Below are positions 1 through 11,600 of a DNA stretch of 64,000 nt, one piece after another (position 1 is the stretch's first letter; each line of letters starts with the position of its first letter). The stretch is from assembly GCA_025175895.1 (NCBI GenBank), contig CM045990.1, positions 56,731,704-56,795,703 on the forward strand, given 5' to 3'. The notes below the pieces were generated by a model, which was given only the letters and a program-made list of their open reading frames with translations, made no database searches and was not told the origin of the DNA. Made by a program: the position numbers and the translations under genes. This DNA is from Wurfbainia villosa. Taxonomy: Eukaryota; Streptophyta; Magnoliopsida; Zingiberales; Zingiberaceae.

Positions 1-1200
1 TTCACAATCTTTCGATTGCTAATCCACGGCCCTAGTGATCCTTGATCACGTACGGAGGGCAATTCACTAAAACCACTCCTCTTCGTTGGAAGTAGACAAC
101 GATTACAAAAGAAATCAAGGCAAAGGACACTCCCCTTTCCTTGTTACGATTAAAGCACAAAGACAATTTAAAGAAGTAGAACTTAAATAAATATACCGAC
201 AACTCTTATAAGTAGAAGATGTAGCTTTCGTTGTCGGCGCCGTCGTAGCAAATGTGAGTAGTAGTAAGCGGCGTTTACGGCGTGTTGAGCTCTTGAATTC
301 TTGTTATTTGCTTGGCTTGAACATGTCTATTTATGGATATTGATCTATGAATTTAGACATAGGTAGTGTCCAAGGTGAGGTTCTTATCCCCCAAGACTTG
401 TTCATCCACATCCTTTGCGCCAACTCAAGGATGAGGTGTTTCATCCAACCACCTTGTGCCACCTCCAACCTCCTTGTGCGCCAACTCAAGGATGAGGTGT
501 TTCATCCAACCACCTTGTGCCACCTCCAACCTCCTTGGGCGCCAACTTGAGGATGAGGTGTTTCATCCAACCACCTTGTGCCACCTCCAACCTCCTTGGG
601 TGCCAACTTGTTGGAGCCATTCAACTTGTGCCACATCATGGGAGCCAACCATCTTGTGCCAACTCACCTTATCTTGGGCGTCCACCACAAGGAAGCTTGG
701 TGATGGTTTGGATGTCCACCTTGATGCCACATCACCCTTTGTACCAAAACACGAGTCAAGTCCAAATTCACCCCCTTGAAATTCGAGCTCTTCTCGAGGC
801 TGGAACTTGACTAGCAGTTGACTGTAGTCAAAGGGTTTTGGACTGCAGTACAAGTTAGCTTAAAATATAAAGTACGATGGTTCTAACCATTTGATCTCGA
901 CCTAGACCTTCCATTGGAGGTATTGGGTCGGATCTACGCTTAACGACCTTGCTTCGCTTTCACACGAGCTTACCTTGTAGCCTCGCTTCCGGTCTTCACC
1001 CGAGTACCTCGGCTTCCTCCGAAGTCCCTCTGGCGTTGCCCGACCACCTCGGTTCCCACCGGGTGTCGCAGACCTTCCGCTCAACTTTAGCATTTCTGCA
1101 CACTTAATTGAGCTCGTAAGATAACAAATATACCCTTAACTATTGAGCCTTTTGCCATAATCAAAATACCGGTTCGACTTTGGTGCCCACTGCACCAACA
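1..1200 (-). repeat. Family A copia LTR, partial (runs off left edge)
   Basis: This stretch matches 38179-39406, the 5' LTR of copia A, in the same orientation, with scattered small insertions and deletions. Its 5' end, read on the minus strand, is TGTTGGTGCAGTGGGC starting at 1200. It stops abruptly at the internal sequence of copia B3, so the family A element inserted into B3. Whether it is a 5' LTR, a 3' LTR or a solo LTR cannot be decided because the other end lies outside the window. Bases 1201-1205 (ACATA) would be one target duplication. Small open frames here are repeat-derived and are not genes. Confidence 0.85.
420..610 (-). repeat. 61-bp tandem repeat inside family A LTR (about 3 copies)
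   Basis: A unit beginning CAACTCAAGGATGAGGTG recurs at 420, 481 and 542, a period of 61 bp. The homologous LTR at 38579-38830 has four units, so copy number differs between the two LTRs. The unit contains the short inverted pair GGATGA / TCATCC. The array generates three overlapping open frames of about 100 codons that are translations of the repeat only. Confidence 0.85.
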
Positions 1201-1340
1201 ACATATGGCCATAATAGTTGGATCTTATGCCTGCAACCAAAATGTTAGCCTACGCACATCCTACTATCATCCAACACATACAATATATGATAAGTACATA
1301 AAAGTAACCGAATCCTAAACACACAAAACCGGAAACCATG
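1201..1340 (-). mobile_element. Copia B3 internal 5' leader fragment
   Basis: This is the start of the B3 internal region, read leftward from its primer site. It closely matches 42740-42879 of B2 and the corresponding plus-strand leader of B1 (9761-9905). It is cut at 1200 by the family A LTR. No coding sequence is present. Confidence 0.8.
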
Positions 1341-1352
1341 GCTCTGATACCA
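1341..1352 (-). other. Primer-binding site of copia B3
   Basis: The minus strand reads TGGTATCAGAGC, complementary to the 3' end of plant initiator tRNA-Met, two bases after the LTR end CA at 1356-1355. This is the standard site for minus-strand priming in Ty1/copia elements. Confidence 0.9.
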
Positions 1353-1933
1353 ATTGAAGGGTGGATCCGAAGCTTCTCTTCCCACCTCGGTCGCTAGTGC
1401 ATGGAGATCCCATCTACGTCTCCAGATTAAAAAAAATAATCCTTGACAAAGAGAGATTGCAAAGCAACTGATCCATCGTCGTGTTATTCGAATAGAGTGG
1501 TCACTTAAACAAACTTGTTGTTCAAGCAACCTACCTCTTATCTTCGATTAGCCGTGGAATAGATGATGTACGGCTCATCGGTTTTTGTGTTTGTCTTCGG
1601 GGACCAAGTAAATTAGCCACATACAATACATACAAATTGCAAAGAAACAAAAGGAAAGCAAAACAAGAATTATACCTCTTGTTTACCTCTAGGTCTTCTA
1701 TTGTATGTCCTTCCTCCTTTTGGACATCGTGTGGGCGACGATCTTCCAAAAGTCGAAGCCTCCTAGATTACGTTCTTCCCTTCCTTGCTCGCTCCGAACA
1801 AAGGGAAGAATAAAACAAAACTTCTTCTCCTATCTAGAACCGACCACCAAGCCAAGGAACTTGATGTTGCCACCAGCCAAGGAGAGGATGAAGGAGCACC
1901 GGCCAACCTTGAAGAAGGGTTGCCGCCGGCCAA

Positions 1934-1995
1934 AGAGAGAGAGAGAGAGAGAGAGGGAGGGAGGAGTTGTCAGCCAATCTAGAGAGAGAGAGGGT
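1934..1995. repeat. GA-rich microsatellite in B3 LTR
   Basis: Two runs of (GA)n lie at about 1935-1958 and 1980-1992. They are simple-sequence expansions inside the R/U5 part of the LTR and are absent from the B1 and B2 LTRs. Confidence 0.85.
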
Positions 1996-2174
1996 GAGGC
2001 GCCGCCGGCCAAGAAGAGCCAAAACATAGGGTTGTCGCCGCCCAATAGGAAGAAGAACAACCTAGGGTTGCCGCCCACCTCTTCTCTCAAGCCAACTCCA
2101 AAAACTCTAACCCTAATTGGATGTACCACCGCCCAAGCCCTTAGCCCTCCTTTTATAGAGCTAGGCTTAAGCCT

Positions 2175-2290
2175 CCTTTCAATCTCCACTGTCGGATCTA
2201 GAGATTTAATCTCCACCGTCGAATCTAGAGATTTAATCTCCCCCGTCGGATCTAGGGATTTAATCTCCACCGTCGGATCTAGGCTTCATG
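2175..2290 (-). repeat. Short minisatellite upstream of TATA in B3 LTR
   Basis: About four units containing TTTAATCTCCACCGTCGGAT repeat with a period of about 28 bp, immediately upstream (minus strand) of the TATA-like box. The same motif family forms longer arrays in the B1 and B2 LTRs. Confidence 0.8.
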
Positions 2291-3186
2291 AGGTTTTTAA
2301 TAGGCTACAATAGGGACCATGAGGAGGAGTTGGATCTTGGCCACCCAATGGATCTAGCCCACATAAAGTCCGATCCTTTAATGATAATCTATTCCACTAG
2401 AGGATTATCATTGATCTACCTCACCAACCCCCATAAATAAATATGAGCTCCATATATTAATTGTACAAATATCTTCCCGTGTTTAAGATCTCGAATGTCC
2501 GTCAATTAATTAATTTACTGACAATTAATTAATCAACATCTAACTCCATGAGTAGTACCACTCAACCTTATCATCATCTTAGGACCAACCACTAGTCAGG
2601 TTTACATGATGAACCTTATGAGCTCCTCAAGGGACATCATCATCCTAATATATAGGACATGCTTTCTCCTATAATCACCCATACACACCATGTAAATAAT
2701 ATCATTTCCCAACTTACCGAGCCTATCGATTTAATCTATAAATCTCGCCCATTGGTAAATCAAAGAAATAAATACTAAGTACATGTGCCCGTTATTATAT
2801 CGGGATTAAGAGCATGTACACCATAATATTCGAAGTCAGATTCAATTATGTAGTCAGCAATAAATTGAATCACCTCTAAGTTGGTCCTACTCAATACATA
2901 CAAAGTGTACTGGTGTAATTCTATAGTCAAGACAAACCAATACCAAATCACACTACAACCATACCAATGGTTTGTCCAAAATTATTTTGGTTGTGAGCCT
3001 CTACTTATACTCTACAAGGAACTGATGACATGGTCTCCTGTATGACACTACACACCTTGTTATCTAAAATGTAATGTATTAGACAATATGTATAACCATA
3101 AATATGCAAACAATGATCATGTGATTCTTATTTCAAAAATAAAGATGTTCATACAAAAGATAGACTTTTCAGTATACATCCCGACA

Positions 3187-3300
3187 ACAAGATCCTAGGA
3201 ATTGACATCCTGCACTTGTTTTTTTTTCTATATAGTTTATAGTCGACATAGTCTGAGTCAGAATATCCTAATAGTTCAAAATTACTAAACCTAGGAAACC
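3187..3300 (-). pseudogene. Copia C RNase H, N-terminal fragment
   Basis: The minus strand encodes a recognisable start of a copia RNase H (GYSDSDYVDYK, then a Ser/Gly-rich stretch and FLGSC) where copia elements usually read GYSDADFAG...FLG. The frame breaks off at 3191-3187 where the B3 LTR begins, so the catalytic domain is truncated by insertion. It is continuous upstream with the C reverse transcriptase. Confidence 0.75.
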
Positions 3301-4264
3301 ACATCCCTACATTAAATGTTTCTTTAATGTATCTTAAGATTCTTTTTAATATGTGTTAGATGTGATTCTTTGGCACAAGGTTGATAGCTTGCACACATAT
3401 TAACTTCAAACAATATGTCAGGTCAACTTGCAGTTAGGTATAAGAGGCTTCCTATGACACTTCTATAATACTTTAGATCTACGAACTTTCATTTTGTACC
3501 ACTATTTAATATTATGTTTGTTGTCATTGGTGTTTTAATGTCTTTTGCATTTTGCATTCCAAATTTTTTAATTAATTCTTTAGCATATTTTTTTTGAAAG
3601 ATGAAATTTTCATCTCTTGTTTGTTTTATTTGTAAACCTAAGAAGAAATTTAATTCTCCAACTAAGCTCATTCCAAATTCTTGTTCCATTAGGGTTATGA
3701 ATTCATTTAAAAAGTTGGAATTCGTTAAGCCAAATATTATGTCATCTACATACACTTGTGTAATAAAAATATTTAGTTCTAACATTTTTAAAAAAGGGTT
3801 GAGCCAATTTAACCTTGTCTAAAACCTTTCAAAATTAGGAATGATGATAATCTTTCATACTATGCTCTAGAAGCTTGTTTTAGTCCATTCAAGGCCTTTT
3901 TCAATTTGTATACATGATTAGGATATTCTATATTTTCAAAACCGGGTATACCTCCTCTTTGATTATCCCGTTTAAGAATGTAGACTTAACATCCATTTGA
4001 TATAACTTGAATCTTTTGTGTGTCGCATAGGCTAACAACATCGTAATGGATTCAAGCCTAGCTACCGGGGCATAAGTCATAATCTAGCCCTTCTACTTGA
4101 CTAAACCCTTTCGCCACTAGACGAGCTTTATTCTTTATAATTTCCCATTTGTCATCTAATTTATTTCTAAATACCCATTTAGTCTCTATTGTTGATTTGT
4201 TTATTGGTTTAGGTATTAAGTCCCAAATGTCATTTCTTTCGAATTGTGCTAATTCTTCTTGCAA
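3300..4264 (-). pseudogene. Copia C reverse transcriptase (broken)
   Basis: The fragments at 3489-3785 and 4058-4264 are successive pieces of a Ty1/copia RNA-dependent DNA polymerase. The upstream piece has the N-terminal block with WVFRNKLDD and ARLVAKGFSQVEG. The downstream piece has the catalytic YVDDIIFG box followed by GELNFFLGLQIKQT. Frameshifts and stops lie between 3790 and 4060. The sequence is closely related to copia A, and both have the style of Maximus/SIRE elements (lineage is inference). It cannot encode an active enzyme. Confidence 0.85.
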
Positions 4265-4863
4265 AGCTATTACCTAGTGAGAATCTGGTAATGCCTCATT
4301 TATTGACTTCGGTTCTATTTTCAAAATTAGTGTTATTTTACTTGTATTTCTAAAATCCAATGGGTTTGTACTCCTAAAGTAGGATTTCCTAACACTTGGT
4401 CAATTGAATGGTTTGGATTTATTCAAAATTTTTTTTAAGTTTTCTTGACATTGATTTTGTTCTTCTTCTTCTTGTATGGTTTTGCTGACTCCACCTTAAC
4501 CATTACTTGTATTTTTGTCACTTTCTATTTGACTACTTTCTTCATCAAATATTATGTTTATTATTTCCTCAATTTCTAGTGTGTTCTTATTGTATACTTT
4601 ATACGCCCTACTAGTTGTTGAATAACATAGAAAAATCCCATTCTCAGTTTTTTATGTAAATTTTCCTAAATGGTCCTTAGTGTTTAAAATATACACTTTG
4701 CATTCAAATACTCTTAGATATTTTATTGTTGGAGTTTTATTATAAAAAATTTCATATGAATTCTTATTAATTAATTAATTTATTATTGTTTTGTTTTGTA
4801 CATAACATGTTGTATTGATTGCTTCAACCCAAAAGTAGCTAGGTAGGTTGTATTCATTAAGCA
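4265..4863 (-). pseudogene. Copia C integrase C-terminal region and linker (decayed)
   Basis: The minus strand keeps scattered similarity to the integrase C-terminal end and the charged linker before reverse transcriptase in copia A (34000-34640), including remnants matching the A block with VFGCKVHILNTKD. No frame of useful length remains. AT content is high and stops are frequent. Confidence 0.6.
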
Positions 4864-5312
4864 TTAATCTAGCGACTTCTTGTAGGGTTCGATTCTTTCT
4901 TCTATTATATCATTCTGTTGGGATGTTCTAGGACATGAATATACATGATGGTATCTGTTTTCTAGACACATTGTTGTAAATTTTTTATTTTTAAATTCAC
5001 CACCATTATCACTCCTTGTCCTTTTTATCTTAAGGTCTTTTTCATTTTCTATTTCTTTACTAAAGTTATTAAATATTTCAAATGTTTCATCTTTATTTTC
5101 AAGAATTTTACCCATGTGAATATAGGATAGTCATCTATTATTACTAAACAATACAAATTTACATTTAATGATTTTACTCCATGTGAGTCAAACAAGTCTA
5201 AGTGAAGTAGTTTAAGTATTGAGTTTGTTCGACTTTGATTAGTTAGTTTATGTTGGGACTTGGTTTGTTTTCCTTGTTGGAAAGCATTACAAACTTTGCT
5301 TTCTAATTTCCT
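4864..5312 (-). pseudogene. Copia C integrase core (broken)
   Basis: The 83-codon frame at 4864-5115 carries two parts of the DDE integrase core: RTRSDNGGEF with the second catalytic Asp, and PRTSQQNDIIEE where copia integrases have PQQNGVVER with the catalytic Glu. The stretch at 5116-5312 keeps the decayed zinc-binding and first-Asp region (LLHLDLFDSHG in another frame). Stops and frameshifts separate the pieces. Confidence 0.8.
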
Positions 5313-5800
5313 TCATTTAGGTAAGCCTCTAGCTAAATTTGTTTCAATTAGTTTAGTTATGCCTAAAGTGGATGTGGGCAAGTCTCCTATGCACAACCAA
5401 CTTTCTTCTTGTTGTGCCAAATGACACTTGAGTGAGGATCTTACTAAATTGATTGAATAAATGTTTTTATCCCTAACACCTTTGAGTAATATATTTGAAT
5501 CTTCAATATTATTAATTAAATATTCATTTGATAAGAATTTCACTTCATATCCAGCATCACATAATTGACTTAGGCTAAGTATATTAAATTTGAAACTTTC
5601 TACAAGCAAGACCTTTTGTATGATAAAATTTGATTTTAATTCAATGTTATCTGATCCAATTACCTTATATTTATTGTTGTTTCCAAAGGTGATTGAATCT
5701 AGGTTCTTGAGTTTTAATTCTATGAATTTGTGATGATCTCCAGTCATGTGTTTGGTGCAACTACTATCCTGAATCCATCGGTCCATTCTAGAGTCCTACA
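5313..5800 (-). pseudogene. Copia C aspartic protease and pre-integrase
   Basis: A 157-codon minus-strand frame begins around WIQDSSCTKHMTGD. Copia proteases of this group normally have D-S-G-C-S-R-H-M-T-G at this point, so the catalytic Gly is replaced by Ser. The following blocks (VIGSDNIEL, VLLVESFKFNILSLSQLCD, LLKGVRDKNIYSINL) match the protease of copia A at 35118-35486. The last residues enter the pre-integrase domain (TNLARGLPK). The enzyme would cleave the Gag-Pol polyprotein. With the altered active site and broken flanks it is probably inactive. Confidence 0.8.
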
Positions 5801-6365
5801 TGAAAATTTTTTTGAGGTTCGATTTCAATTTATTTTCATTTAATTCATCTTGCCAAGTCTAGGTTTTAAATATACATTAATCTTATGGGTTCTGTGAGAT
5901 GATTGTTCATTTTTTACTTGATTCAATTTAGTGAATATTAATGTTTTTAAACTTGTGTTAGGTGCAAGTTTAGCTTGGGCTAATCAAGTAAGTTTTTTCA
6001 AACTCGACTTCCAAGTAGTGGTGAGGCATATGACCTTCTTGGATATCAGGTGGACCACTTTCTAAGACAAAGTCGATTAAGGAATCAGGTAGTTGACATG
6101 CTTTAGCCTAAGCTTTTGTCTAACTAGTTTAGGACTTGTTGAGTTAGCTTCAATTAATTCTACTCGACTTAGTCCACTAGGTAGGGCGTATTCAACCTAG
6201 ACATACACTTCGAAGAGCTTTCCTAACTTACTCTTAGTTCACTTTGTCCTAATACTATATTTGCAAGTTTAACTACTTTATTTCCTTTCTAGTCCATTCT
6301 AAATTACGCAAGTAAACTAAACATACAAGAGTTTAACTAAGTATAGAAACAAGTAAAGCATTGGC
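5801..6365 (-). other. Decayed copia C sequence between gag linker and protease
   Basis: This stretch corresponds to the A interval 35560-36010. It is largely stop-filled on both strands, and no domain can be supported. Confidence 0.5.
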
Positions 6366-7628
6366 TCACCCTGAGTAATAGCTCAAACGGGTCTTATTCA
6401 CAAAGTGAATTTGACCTTTGGGAATCCAAAATTGATTCAGTCCAACTTGGTTGACTAAGCTAGTCTTAGGGACCCATGCTTGGACTCGACTCTTAGCATT
6501 TCGACTAAGTAAAGACATGTATGATTTGTATGATGACTTAACTTTGTATCCGAGTCCATATTTATTGTACATGACTCATTGAGACCCAAGCATCATGTTT
6601 AGATACTTGGAGCCTGAAGTGAACCTTTCCAACGTTCCAGTGAGATCTTCTACTTGCCTTTTTAGGACAAAGTTCTCTTCCTCAAGCTTTACAACTTGAG
6701 TTGATTCTCTATCTTGAACTTGGCAAGTCGAAGTCTTCGAGTTGACTTGCTCCTTAAGTACTTGTATTTCCTTAAGAAGTAAATCGACTCGATTCTTGGA
6801 TTTCGCTAATTTCCTACCTAGGCATGCTATGATATTATACAACTTATCTTCTAAAGGAGAGTTTACTGGTTTAGTCCTTCAAAAATGGATGTGGATCTGT
6901 GGCTTGTCTCAGACTCGAACTCAGACACAGATATTGATTCGACTTCGGACTCGTTGGCTGCCATGAATGCGAGGAAGTTTTTTTTGGTTCTTTCGCATCC
7001 GATTCTTCCGATGACGACTCATCCCATGTCACTTTGAGTTCTTTCTTCTTCTTTTCCTTTCTTAGCTTTTCTTCCTTCTTTAGATTCGTGTACTGGGACA
7101 TGTAATGTCCCTTTCCATTGCACTCGTAGCATATTACCTCCGATCTTGGTCTAGGTTTGTTGTTGACCACTTTCTTAGCATCTCTTTTTGTGAACCTCTT
7201 CTTTCGGTCAAACATCTTTCGAACCATGTTCACTATCTCCTCCTCTCTATTAATATCTGATTTTGATTCATCTTCAGACTCATGATTGACTTTAATTCCT
7301 TCTTTGCTTCTAGTCGAGCCCGCCATTAAAGCTATACCATTCTCGACTTGACCTGAGTTAGCTTGTTTATGCAATTCAAGTTCGCAAAATAGCTTGTCTA
7401 ACCTAATTAAGGAAAGATCCCTATAAAATTTATAAGCATCGACAATGGATGCCCGTAAAGTGTTCCGGGGAAATGCCTTAAGTGTATATTGAATCAAATC
7501 ACGATTTTCTATTTGATTTCTTATTAAGTAAAGTCCATTTAAAATGTCTTGAATCATTGTATGCAATTGACTCACACTTTCACCATATAACATTTTACAA
7601 TTAAAAATCTTTTTTAACAACATGTCAC
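6366..7628 (-). pseudogene. Copia C gag, C-terminal part
   Basis: This is the C-terminal part of a copia capsid/nucleocapsid protein. The piece at 6871-7623 has the UBN2-type gag block (LHTMIQDILNG, ENRDLIQYTLKAFP) and a zinc knuckle of form CYECNGKGHYMSQY, in which the last ligand Cys is replaced by Tyr. A coiled-coil-like stretch follows at 6576-6842, then the linker with WVPKTSL and FWIPKGQIHFV at 6366-6572. The gene continues at 16805-17165 on the other side of the inserted B1 element: the codon run GKRD is completed across the GTCAC duplication. It is broken by stops. Confidence 0.85.
7624..7628. other. Left target-site duplication GTCAC of B1
   Basis: GTCAC immediately precedes the TGTTGG start of the B1 5' LTR and is repeated at 16805-16809 after the 3' LTR. 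Confidence 0.93.
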
Positions 7629-8559
7629 TGTTGGAATGTATAATGAAAGCCTAGCTCTTTTTGTATGAACATTTTATTTTGGAATAAGAATCACATGATC
7701 ATTGTTTGCACTTTATATATTTATTATATGTGTGTGCATATTGTCTAATATTTTACATTGTAGATAACATGGTGCTTGGTGTGGCACAAAAGATCATGTT
7801 ATCAGTCCCTTGTAAAATATAAGTAGAGGCTCACAACCAAGATGGTTTTGAACAAACCATTGGCATGGTTGTAGTGTAGCTTGGTATTGTTTTGTCTTGA
7901 ACATGGAGTTACACTAGTACACTTAGGTGTATTGAGCAGGATCGACATAGAGGTGATTCAATTAATTACTGACTATATAATTGAATCGGACCTCGGATAT
8001 TATGTTGTACATGATCTTAATCCCGATATAATAATGGGCACATGTACTTAGTATTTATTTCTTTGATTTACCAAAGGGTGAGATTTAAATGGATTAAATC
8101 AATATGCCCGGTAAGTTAGGAAATAATATTATTTACATGGTGTGCCGTTGATTATAGGAGGAAACCGTGTCCTATATACTAGGTTGATGATGTCCCCTTG
8201 AGGAGCTCATAAGGTTCATCATGTAAACCCAGCTGGTTGACTTAGTCAACATGATGATAAGGTTGAGTGGTACTACTCGAGGAATTAGATGTTAATTAAT
8301 TGATGGTCAGTAAATCAATTAATTGATGGACATTCGATATCTTAAACACAGGGAGATGAATGTACAAATAATATATGGAGCCCATATTAATTTATGGCGG
8401 TTGGTGAGGTAGTTCAATGATGATCCTCTAGTGGAATGGAACATCATTGATGGATCAAGTTAGTGTGGTTCCGATCCATCGGGTGGCCAAGATCCAACTC
8501 CTCCTTATGGTCCCTATCATAGCCTAATATAATCCTAAAGAAGTCTAGATCCAAGGATG

Positions 8560-8890
8560 TAAAACAAAACTCTAGAACCAACGGTTTGGATTAAATCCCT
8601 AGATCCGATGGTTGGGATGAAACCCTAGAACCAACGGTTGGGATTAAATCCCTAGATCCGATGGTTAGGATGAAACCCTAGAATCGACGGTTGGGATTAA
8701 ATCCCTAGATTCGACGGTTGGGATGAAACCCTATATCTGACAGTTGGGATGAAACCCTAGATCCGACGGTTGGGATGAAATCCTAGATCCGACGGTTGGG
8801 ATGAAACCTTAGATCTGACGGTTGGGATAAAACCCTAGATCCGACGGTGGAGATTAAATCCCTAGATCCAACGGTGGAGATTAAAGGAGG
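8560..8890 (+). repeat. LTR minisatellite (CCTAGATCCGACGGTTGGG units)
   Basis: About 12 imperfect units of 25-27 bp share the core CCTAGATCCGACGGTTGGGA, alternating ATGAAAC and ATTAAAT spacers. The array ends about 15 bp before the TATA box. Homologous arrays occur at 15620-15935 (B1 3' LTR), 43725-44085 (B2, inverted) and 2175-2290 (B3, inverted and short). Confidence 0.9.
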
Positions 8891-8903
8891 CTTAAGCCCA
8901 ATT

Positions 8904-8913
8904 CTATAAATAG
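8904..8913 (+). promoter_or_regulatory. TATA box of B1 5' LTR
   Basis: CTATAAATAG is conserved at 15962-15971 in the 3' LTR. It marks the likely U3/R boundary, with transcription expected about 30 bp downstream. Confidence 0.75.
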
Positions 8914-9748
8914 AGGGCTTAGGTTGGGCGGCAAAAGAGGTTCAATTTTGGAGTTAGGGTTTTAGTTTGGGCGGCTAGGGTTTGGAAGCAAAGTTTTGGG
9001 CGGCAACTCTTGGACAAGAAGCCGGCGCCCATCTTCTTCCTTTTCTCCTTGGTGGTCGGCGCTCACTCCTTCTTTCTCTAAGCTTTGGCCGGCCCTCTTC
9101 CTTCTCCTTTGATCCTTGGTGGCCGGTGGTCCTCCAACAATTGGTGGCCGGTGCTTCTCCAACCTCTAGGTGGCCGGCGGCAACCTCTCTTCAAGGTTGG
9201 CAGGCGCTCATCCCTTCGTTCCTTGGCTGGCGGTTGCATCAAACTCTCTTGCTTGGTGGCCGGTTCTAGAAAGGAAAGGTTTTTTTGGTTCTTTTCTTTG
9301 TTCGCAGCGGACAAGGAAGGGAAGAACGCGATCTAGAAAGCTTCTACTCGTGGAGGATCTTCGTCCACACGTCGTCCACGAGGAGGATAGGACATACGGT
9401 AGAAGATCGTAAGGTATAAAGTGGTACAACTTTATTTTCTGATCTTAGCATGTTATTTTATGTGTTGATTATACAAGTGTGCGTATGTATATATTTTGTA
9501 TAATCATGGACCCCGAAGACAAACACAAAAACCGGTGATCCGTCCGTCGTCTCTTCCGCGGCTAACCAACTAGAAGAGTTGTGTTGCTTGAACAACTAGT
9601 TTGTTCAAGCGATCACTCAAGTTGTTAGCATGACGACGAATAGGTTGTGCTAAGGAAACTCATCCCATCCGGATTAGTTTTTTCATTGGTGAAAATTTTA
9701 ATCCGGGGACAAGGGAGCCAATAAGTCTCCGAAGCAACTCCCTACATT

Positions 9749-9760
9749 TGGTATCAGAGC
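9749..9760 (+). other. Primer-binding site of B1
   Basis: TGGTATCAGAGC lies two bases after the end of the 5' LTR and is complementary to initiator tRNA-Met. Confidence 0.93.
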
Positions 9761-10811
9761 CACGGTTTCCGGTTTTGTGTGTTTTGGATTCGGTTACTTT
9801 CATGCACATATCATATATTGAGTATGCCGGATAATAGTAGGATGTGCATAGGCTAACTTTTTGGTTGCAGGCATAAGATCCGGCTATTATGGCTATTTGG
9901 TTGTATGTGATTGTTTTGTGTGTGATTGTATGTATATTATTTCAATCCTCGGGGTTGACGAGGCTAGATTAGTATTTAATTTTTGTAATTAAATACGGCA
10001 TTGTTTAGCCGTTCATTTTAGTTTACTTTTCATCTAGATTATTTGTACACTCCTTCGTGGAGTATAGGATCGATGGAAGTAAATTAAAATGATTTATCTC
10101 GACCCGGATCTCTTTGGTGACTTGCACACGGGAAAAGATGGAGCGGACGAGGTGGTGACACGACGGGATGCGTATTGGAGAACAATGCCATAATAGTTGG
10201 AAAAATTCTGTTTTTTTCCATATTTATTGCTTATTTGTTTTATATGCATGTTGTGTATGCTTTAAAATTCCTTGATTTCAATTTACTAAGTGGGAGAGGG
10301 ATATTTTAATTAATTCCTGCAGCCTCCATTACAATTTGACGTGTGATGCAACAAACTTGTGCGTTGGCTCTGAGTGCCTTCCTCCCCATCAGATGGGTTT
10401 GCTTGCAGATCACTAGGTCAAATAATGGTTATAGGAAATTATTTAGGAGCGTGTGTACTTCCCCATCGGTAAGGCACATAATCCGAAATAATTCCCTTAG
10501 TATCGTGTAATGGTGCACACTTAGATGCAAATAAAAGTATCCTCCCCATCGGAGTCACTGCTTTTATTTGTAGGGCTAAAGAGGAACCAACTATTAATTT
10601 TATTTGTCAAAAAGTAAGGTTGACAAGATAATAAAATTAATGGGTAAAACCTCCTCTTACAAATGTAGAATTCGTATACGTCCACACTATCGTGGCATGC
10701 GATATTCTTGGTGTTTTGAGGTGTTGGTTGATTTCGAGATTTTATTGTTTTGAGGAATCAATAATATTTGAAATCTAATATTTTGATCATTGTGATTTTT
10801 AGGATTTTCAA
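9761..10811 (+). other. Untranslated leader of B1
   Basis: About 1.05 kb separates the primer site from the gag ATG. It has no open frame of note. It matches the B2 leader (41836-42879, inverted), including a C/T-rich segment with repeated CCTCCCCATC at about 10380-10560. Packaging and leader signals are expected here but cannot be identified. Confidence 0.75.
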
Positions 10812-11600
10812 ATGGCTTTCAACCCACTTGCTGTGATTTTAAAAGAAAATAAGCTTCTTTGGACCAAACTACATTGATTGGAAAAGAAATCTGGATATTG
10901 TCTTAGCTACTGGAGGAGTACAAATTTGTACTCTTGAGTCTATCCTCCTAAGCCCTCAGGATGACTCGATGAAAGGAGAAAGAATGTTATAAGAAATGGG
11001 TCGGCGGATGAGATGGTAGCGGTGTTACATTTTGGCATCTATGTCAAATGTCTTTGCAACATCGACATCGAGGCCATAGCCACGACTTATGACATGATGT
11101 TCAATCTCAAGGAACTTTTAGGACATCGAGTAGTAGGCGGCTAGGCGAGGCGATGAGAAACTTGATGACGACCACCATGATCGAGGGAACACCCGTTAGG
11201 GATCATGTTCTCAAGATGATGGCTCATCTTAATGAGATGGAAGTCCTCGGAGCTGAGATCGATGGGGAAACCGAGGTCGATATCATTCTCCAGTCTCTGC
11301 CTAGGAGTTTTGAGCAGTTCCGCCTCAACTACAACATGAACAAGAGGTTGTATTCGTTGGTGAGCTTACGGTGAAACTCGAGTGAAGGGCTTTTTCGTCA
11401 AATTGCTCAAGCCATGGTCGCTCAGAAGGTTTCTTCCTCTAAACCGAAAGGTAAGAAAAAGAAGAAGCAAGGTGGAGCGAAGAAGGTGGCAATGGGACCT
11501 CAGGCTGGAGTGAAGAAGTCTAAAGTCAAGTGCTTCACTTGCAAGCAGACTGGACATTGGAAGGCGGACTATCCTCGCCGAAAGAACAAAGGTATATCTT
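10812..11600 (+). pseudogene. Copia B1 gag (frameshifted)
   Basis: The ATG at 10812 opens MAFNPLAVIL, as in B2. The frame then shifts near 10855. Recognisable capsid blocks follow at 11153-11374 (a gag UBN2-type domain with VRDHVLKMMAHLNEME and LQSLPRSFEQFRLNYNM). A lysine-rich segment and a CCHC zinc knuckle (CFTCKQTGHWKADY, last Cys changed to Tyr) lie at 11414-11580. The protein would form the particle and bind RNA. At least three shifts or stops make it a pseudogene, and the damaged knuckle would also impair nucleic-acid binding. Confidence 0.88.

Larger units (their letters stand above)
1355..3186 (-). repeat. 5' LTR of copia B3 (minus strand)
   Basis: The LTR begins at 3186 with TGTCGG (TGTTGG in B1 and B2) and ends with CA at 1355, for 1832 bp. 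It is a shorter, diverged version of the 2118-bp B1 LTR. A TATA-like CTATAAAA lies on the minus strand at 2160-2153. The adjoining ACAAG at 3187-3191 is the expected right target duplication; the left one lies outside the window. The LTR sits inside the RNase H region of copia C, whose reading frame stops at the junction. Confidence 0.88.
7629..9746 (+). repeat. 5' LTR of copia B1
   Basis: It starts TGTTGG and ends CCTACA, and is 2118 bp long. A TATA box (CTATAAATAG) lies at 8904-8913, so U3 is about 1.3 kb and R/U5 about 0.8 kb. A minisatellite fills 8560-8890 just upstream of the TATA box. The proline- and leucine-rich open frames at 8962-9429 lie in the R/U5 leader, recur in the 3' LTR and are not considered genes. 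Confidence 0.95.

Noticed and set aside
347..853. Overlapping Cys/Pro-rich open frames (also 38675-39029)
   Set aside because: They are translations of the 61-bp tandem repeat in family A LTRs.
8560..8890. CRISPR-like or telomere-like array (regular repeats with CCCTAGA)
   Set aside because: Units are contiguous and imperfect with no unique spacers. The CCCTAGA words are not the CCCTAAA telomeric repeat, and the array lies in an LTR of a plant retrotransposon.
8962..9429. Several overlapping open frames in the B1 LTR (also at 16020-16487)
   Set aside because: They lie in the R/U5 leader of the LTR on both strands, shift between copies and show no domain.
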